A DNA stretch of 8,019 nucleotides, taken from assembly GCA_036833805.1 (NCBI GenBank), contig DAITPA010000068.1:1-8019 (forward strand), read 5' to 3'. The position numbers and the translations under genes are program-made. Source of the DNA: PALSA-1196 sp036833805. GTDB taxonomy: Bacteria > Pseudomonadota > Gammaproteobacteria > Steroidobacterales > Steroidobacteraceae. The notes beneath the pieces were generated by a model. The model had not been told where the DNA came from and ran no database searches. It was given only the letters and a program-made list of their open reading frames with translations. Positions 6,094-8,019 of this stretch are shown in pieces. The number at the start of each line of letters is the position of its first letter. Position 1 is the first letter of the stretch.

Positions 6094-6238
6094 AAGCGGG
6101 CGTCCGAATTAAGTTCAATTGATCGCGGCAGGGGCACCGCGCTGCTCATTTAACGAAATCGCCAACTCGTTCAACGTTCGGAGGTTGACCCTCTGCGATC
6201 TTGCGCACACTGATCATGGCCACGACCGCGTTTTAGCA

Positions 6239-8019
6239 ATGAACGCTACCGAAAAAACCTCGGCAGATAGGAATAATTGGGGCTCTTTTGAGCCGTACGC
6301 GCAGCTTGTAATATCGCAATTGCCGCGCGCGGCAAGCGTGACCTTATTTGATTCGAGCGGCGAGCTGCGCTGGTCGACTGAAGCCACGAGCGGACCTGAT
6401 CTCGTCACGCTCGTCGAAGAGACCATGACGCTCGCCGACCGCGCGCCCGAGAGCCTCGGTGAGCTTAAGATGCTGAGCGGCGAGTTGCCGGTCTACATCA
6501 GCTGGCTGCGCAGCGATGCCGGCAAGCTGATCGCCATTCTCGCCATCGTCTGCCGCGGCGCCGAGGCCGAGCCGCACAGCTTCGCACTCGTGCATGCGCT
6601 CCTGCGGCCAGCACTCGAGTGCCTGCGCCGCGACCTGCTGGCGCGCGCCGCCATCTTCGATCTTGGGCGCACGGTAACTTCGCTCGACAAGGATCTCGCG
6701 CTACTGCTCGCCGATCCGGCGACGGACGAGGACGGCGCCGGCAACGATGCACATGAGCTGAAAGGCATCTTGCTGCAGGCGAACGATTACCTGCGCTGCT
6801 GCATGAGCGCGCTCTTTGTCCCGGACAAGGGCATCGTGCTCATTCGTTCAAATAGCGACAAGCCGCCCGACAGCGTGATGGTGAGCCGCACGCACCGCCA
6901 GCTACTGTCGATGGCGCAGATACGCCGCGAGCCCGTCATCATCAATCAGCTCGCGCCGGGCGGCGCAGCCGGCGCCGTGCCGTATCGAATTCTGTCCTGT
7001 CCGCTGCGGCACGCAAGCGGCCGCACGACCGGGGTGCTCGCTTTGTTCCGCGACGCGACCGCCGATGAGTTTGTCGAGCGTGATGCGCGCCTCGCCGATG
7101 TGCTGGCGCGCAAGGCCGCAAGCATCATTGAGAGCAGTTTCGATGCGATGAGCGGGCTGTACACTCGCCAGGCATTCGAGCATCGTGTGCGCGCCGTCGT
7201 GACCGAGCCCAATCGCGCCACCTCCTGGAGCGCGCTGTATATTGATTCAGACCAGCTGCACGTCATCAACGACAACTTCGGCATGCACGTCGGCGACAGT
7301 ATCATCAGCCAGATCGGCGAGCTCTTGCGGCGGCGCTTGCCGCGCGGCGCGTTTGCGGCGCGCATCTCCGGCGATCGCTTTGCGGTGCTGCTACCGACCG
7401 GGCTCGAAGATGCCGCGACATTCGCCGAATCGCTGCGCGACGGCGCCGAGCAGTTGGGCACCTTGCGCGGCGATGCGCGTCTGCATGTATCAATCAGCAT
7501 CGGCGTCGCGCCGCTGGAGCGCGAAGCGCGCGAGCTCATGCATTCGCTCGCCGCGGCCGAAACCGCCTGCAAGGCGGCCAAAGATCGCGGCCGCAATCGT
7601 GTGGCGGTGTATGAGCCCAACGATGCGAGCATCGTGCGGCGCTTCACGGACATCAACATCGCCTCGCGCCTGCGTGAAGCGATCGAGGCGGACCGCTTGC
7701 GCTTCGATGCGCAGCTCATCATGCCTTTCGGCGCCGCGGAACACTCGCGGCCGCACTTCGAACTGCTGCTGCGCATGATTGATGAAGACGGCAAGACGGT
7801 CGGTCCAGATCGATTTCTCTCCGCCGCCAATCGCTATCAGCTGATGCCGACAATTGATCGCTGGGTGGTGCAAAAAGCCATCACGCTCCTGCAGCCGCAT
7901 GCGGCGCTGTTGGCGACTCGACCCTGCGTGTTCGCAATCAACTTCTCCGGCCAATCGCTCAACGACGACAGCTTCGGCGACTTCCTTCTCGAGCGCATCG
8001 GATCCTGCGGTTTAAATCC
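6239..8019 (+). CDS. GGDEF-EAL cyclic-di-GMP signalling protein with N-terminal GAF-like domain, C-terminally cut by the window edge
   Basis: The frame is open from 6239 to the last base (593 complete codons, no stop), so the gene continues beyond the window. No membrane helix is seen. Residues 1-150 are an unassigned, possibly sensory region; about 170-295 resemble a GAF domain. The GGDEF domain spans about 300-455: it keeps D336, N344-D345 and G352-D353, but the signature is S377-G-D-R-F381, and no RxxD inhibitory site precedes it. The EAL domain begins near 472, with E508-L-L-L-R512 fitting ExLxR and N568 in INFSGQSL at a metal-ligand position; roughly the last half is missing. Cyclase activity is therefore doubtful, phosphodiesterase activity plausible. 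ATG at 6239 is the best start; it has no clear Shine-Dalgarno, and the frame is open back to 6113 with TTG codons at 6119 and 6185 as alternatives. The 145-base gap after envC shows no clear promoter or terminator. Confidence 0.9.
   Translation, partial: MNATEKTSADRNNWGSFEPYAQLVISQLPRAASVTLFDSSGELRWSTEATSGPDLVTLVEETMTLADRAPESLGELKMLSGELPVYISWLRSDAGKLIAILAIVCRGAEAEPHSFALVHALLRPALECLRRDLLARAAIFDLGRTVTSLDKDLALLLADPATDEDGAGNDAHELKGILLQANDYLRCCMSALFVPDKGIVLIRSNSDKPPDSVMVSRTHRQLLSMAQIRREPVIINQLAPGGAAGAVPYRILSCPLRHASGRTTGVLALFRDATADEFVERDARLADVLARKAASIIESSFDAMSGLYTRQAFEHRVRAVVTEPNRATSWSALYIDSDQLHVINDNFGMHVGDSIISQIGELLRRRLPRGAFAARISGDRFAVLLPTGLEDAATFAESLRDGAEQLGTLRGDARLHVSISIGVAPLEREARELMHSLAAAETACKAAKDRGRNRVAVYEPNDASIVRRFTDINIASRLREAIEADRLRFDAQLIMPFGAAEHSRPHFELLLRMIDEDGKTVGPDRFLSAANRYQLMPTIDRWVVQKAITLLQPHAALLATRPCVFAINFSGQSLNDDSFGDFLLERIGSCGLN

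Noticed and set aside
6124..6141. CGCGG / CCGCG hairpin after envC as a terminator
   Set aside because: It has five pairs, an 8-base loop and no following T-run, which is too weak to call.
6216..6236. Tiny ATG-TAG frame (six codons) just before the GGDEF-EAL gene, as a leader peptide
   Set aside because: It has no ribosome binding site and no regulatory residue run; such short frames are common by chance.
6946..7830. 294-codon minus-strand open frame
   Set aside because: It is antisense to the GGDEF-EAL gene, has a Ser/Arg/Ala-rich composition and no motif; the plus-strand frame explains the sequence.

Overview
The window is GC-rich, gene-dense DNA from a proteobacterium, most likely a gammaproteobacterium. 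The core is the conserved block rhodanese (yibN) - grxC - secB - gpsA on the minus strand, divergent from an envC-type gene on the plus strand. E. coli and its relatives have the same arrangement. A VNG-repeat lipoprotein of a type I associate from memory with xanthomonad-like genomes fits the same placement, but genus and family cannot be fixed from this window.

Layout from left to right. Positions 3-110 hold the last 35 codons of a GFA-type (glutathione-dependent formaldehyde-activating-like) protein on the plus strand. It converges on a class 1 dihydroorotate dehydrogenase (minus, 150-1139). That gene is head-to-head, across 35 bases, with trmL (plus, 1175-1630), a tRNA wobble 2'-O-methyltransferase that starts at TTG. 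trmL converges on a small lipoprotein gene (minus, 1725-2429) whose product is built of seven 18-19 residue VNG repeats. Next comes the four-gene minus-strand operon, transcribed from about 4810 down to 2593: membrane-anchored rhodanese, glutaredoxin 3, SecB, GpsA. The grxC/secB and secB/gpsA junctions are four-base stop/start overlaps. Divergent from it is envC (plus, 4873-6093), a degenerate LytM amidase activator. The window ends in a large plus-strand gene, open from 6239 to the last base, encoding a GAF-like, GGDEF and EAL protein with a degenerate SGDRF motif.

How the genes fit together: the yibN-grxC-secB-gpsA operon combines sulfur/thiol handling, protein export and phospholipid precursor supply. 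EnvC controls septal peptidoglycan splitting, and the terminal protein belongs to cyclic-di-GMP signalling. TrmL and PyrD are tRNA modification and pyrimidine synthesis genes. No stretch longer than about 165 bases lacks a gene. I see no tRNA, rRNA, insertion sequence, CRISPR array, phage gene or toxin-antitoxin pair. I found no convincing undescribed system. The points most worth a second look are the repeat lipoprotein, the class 1 DHODH with no visible partner subunit, possible leaderless starts at two minus-strand genes, and the degenerate GGDEF domain.
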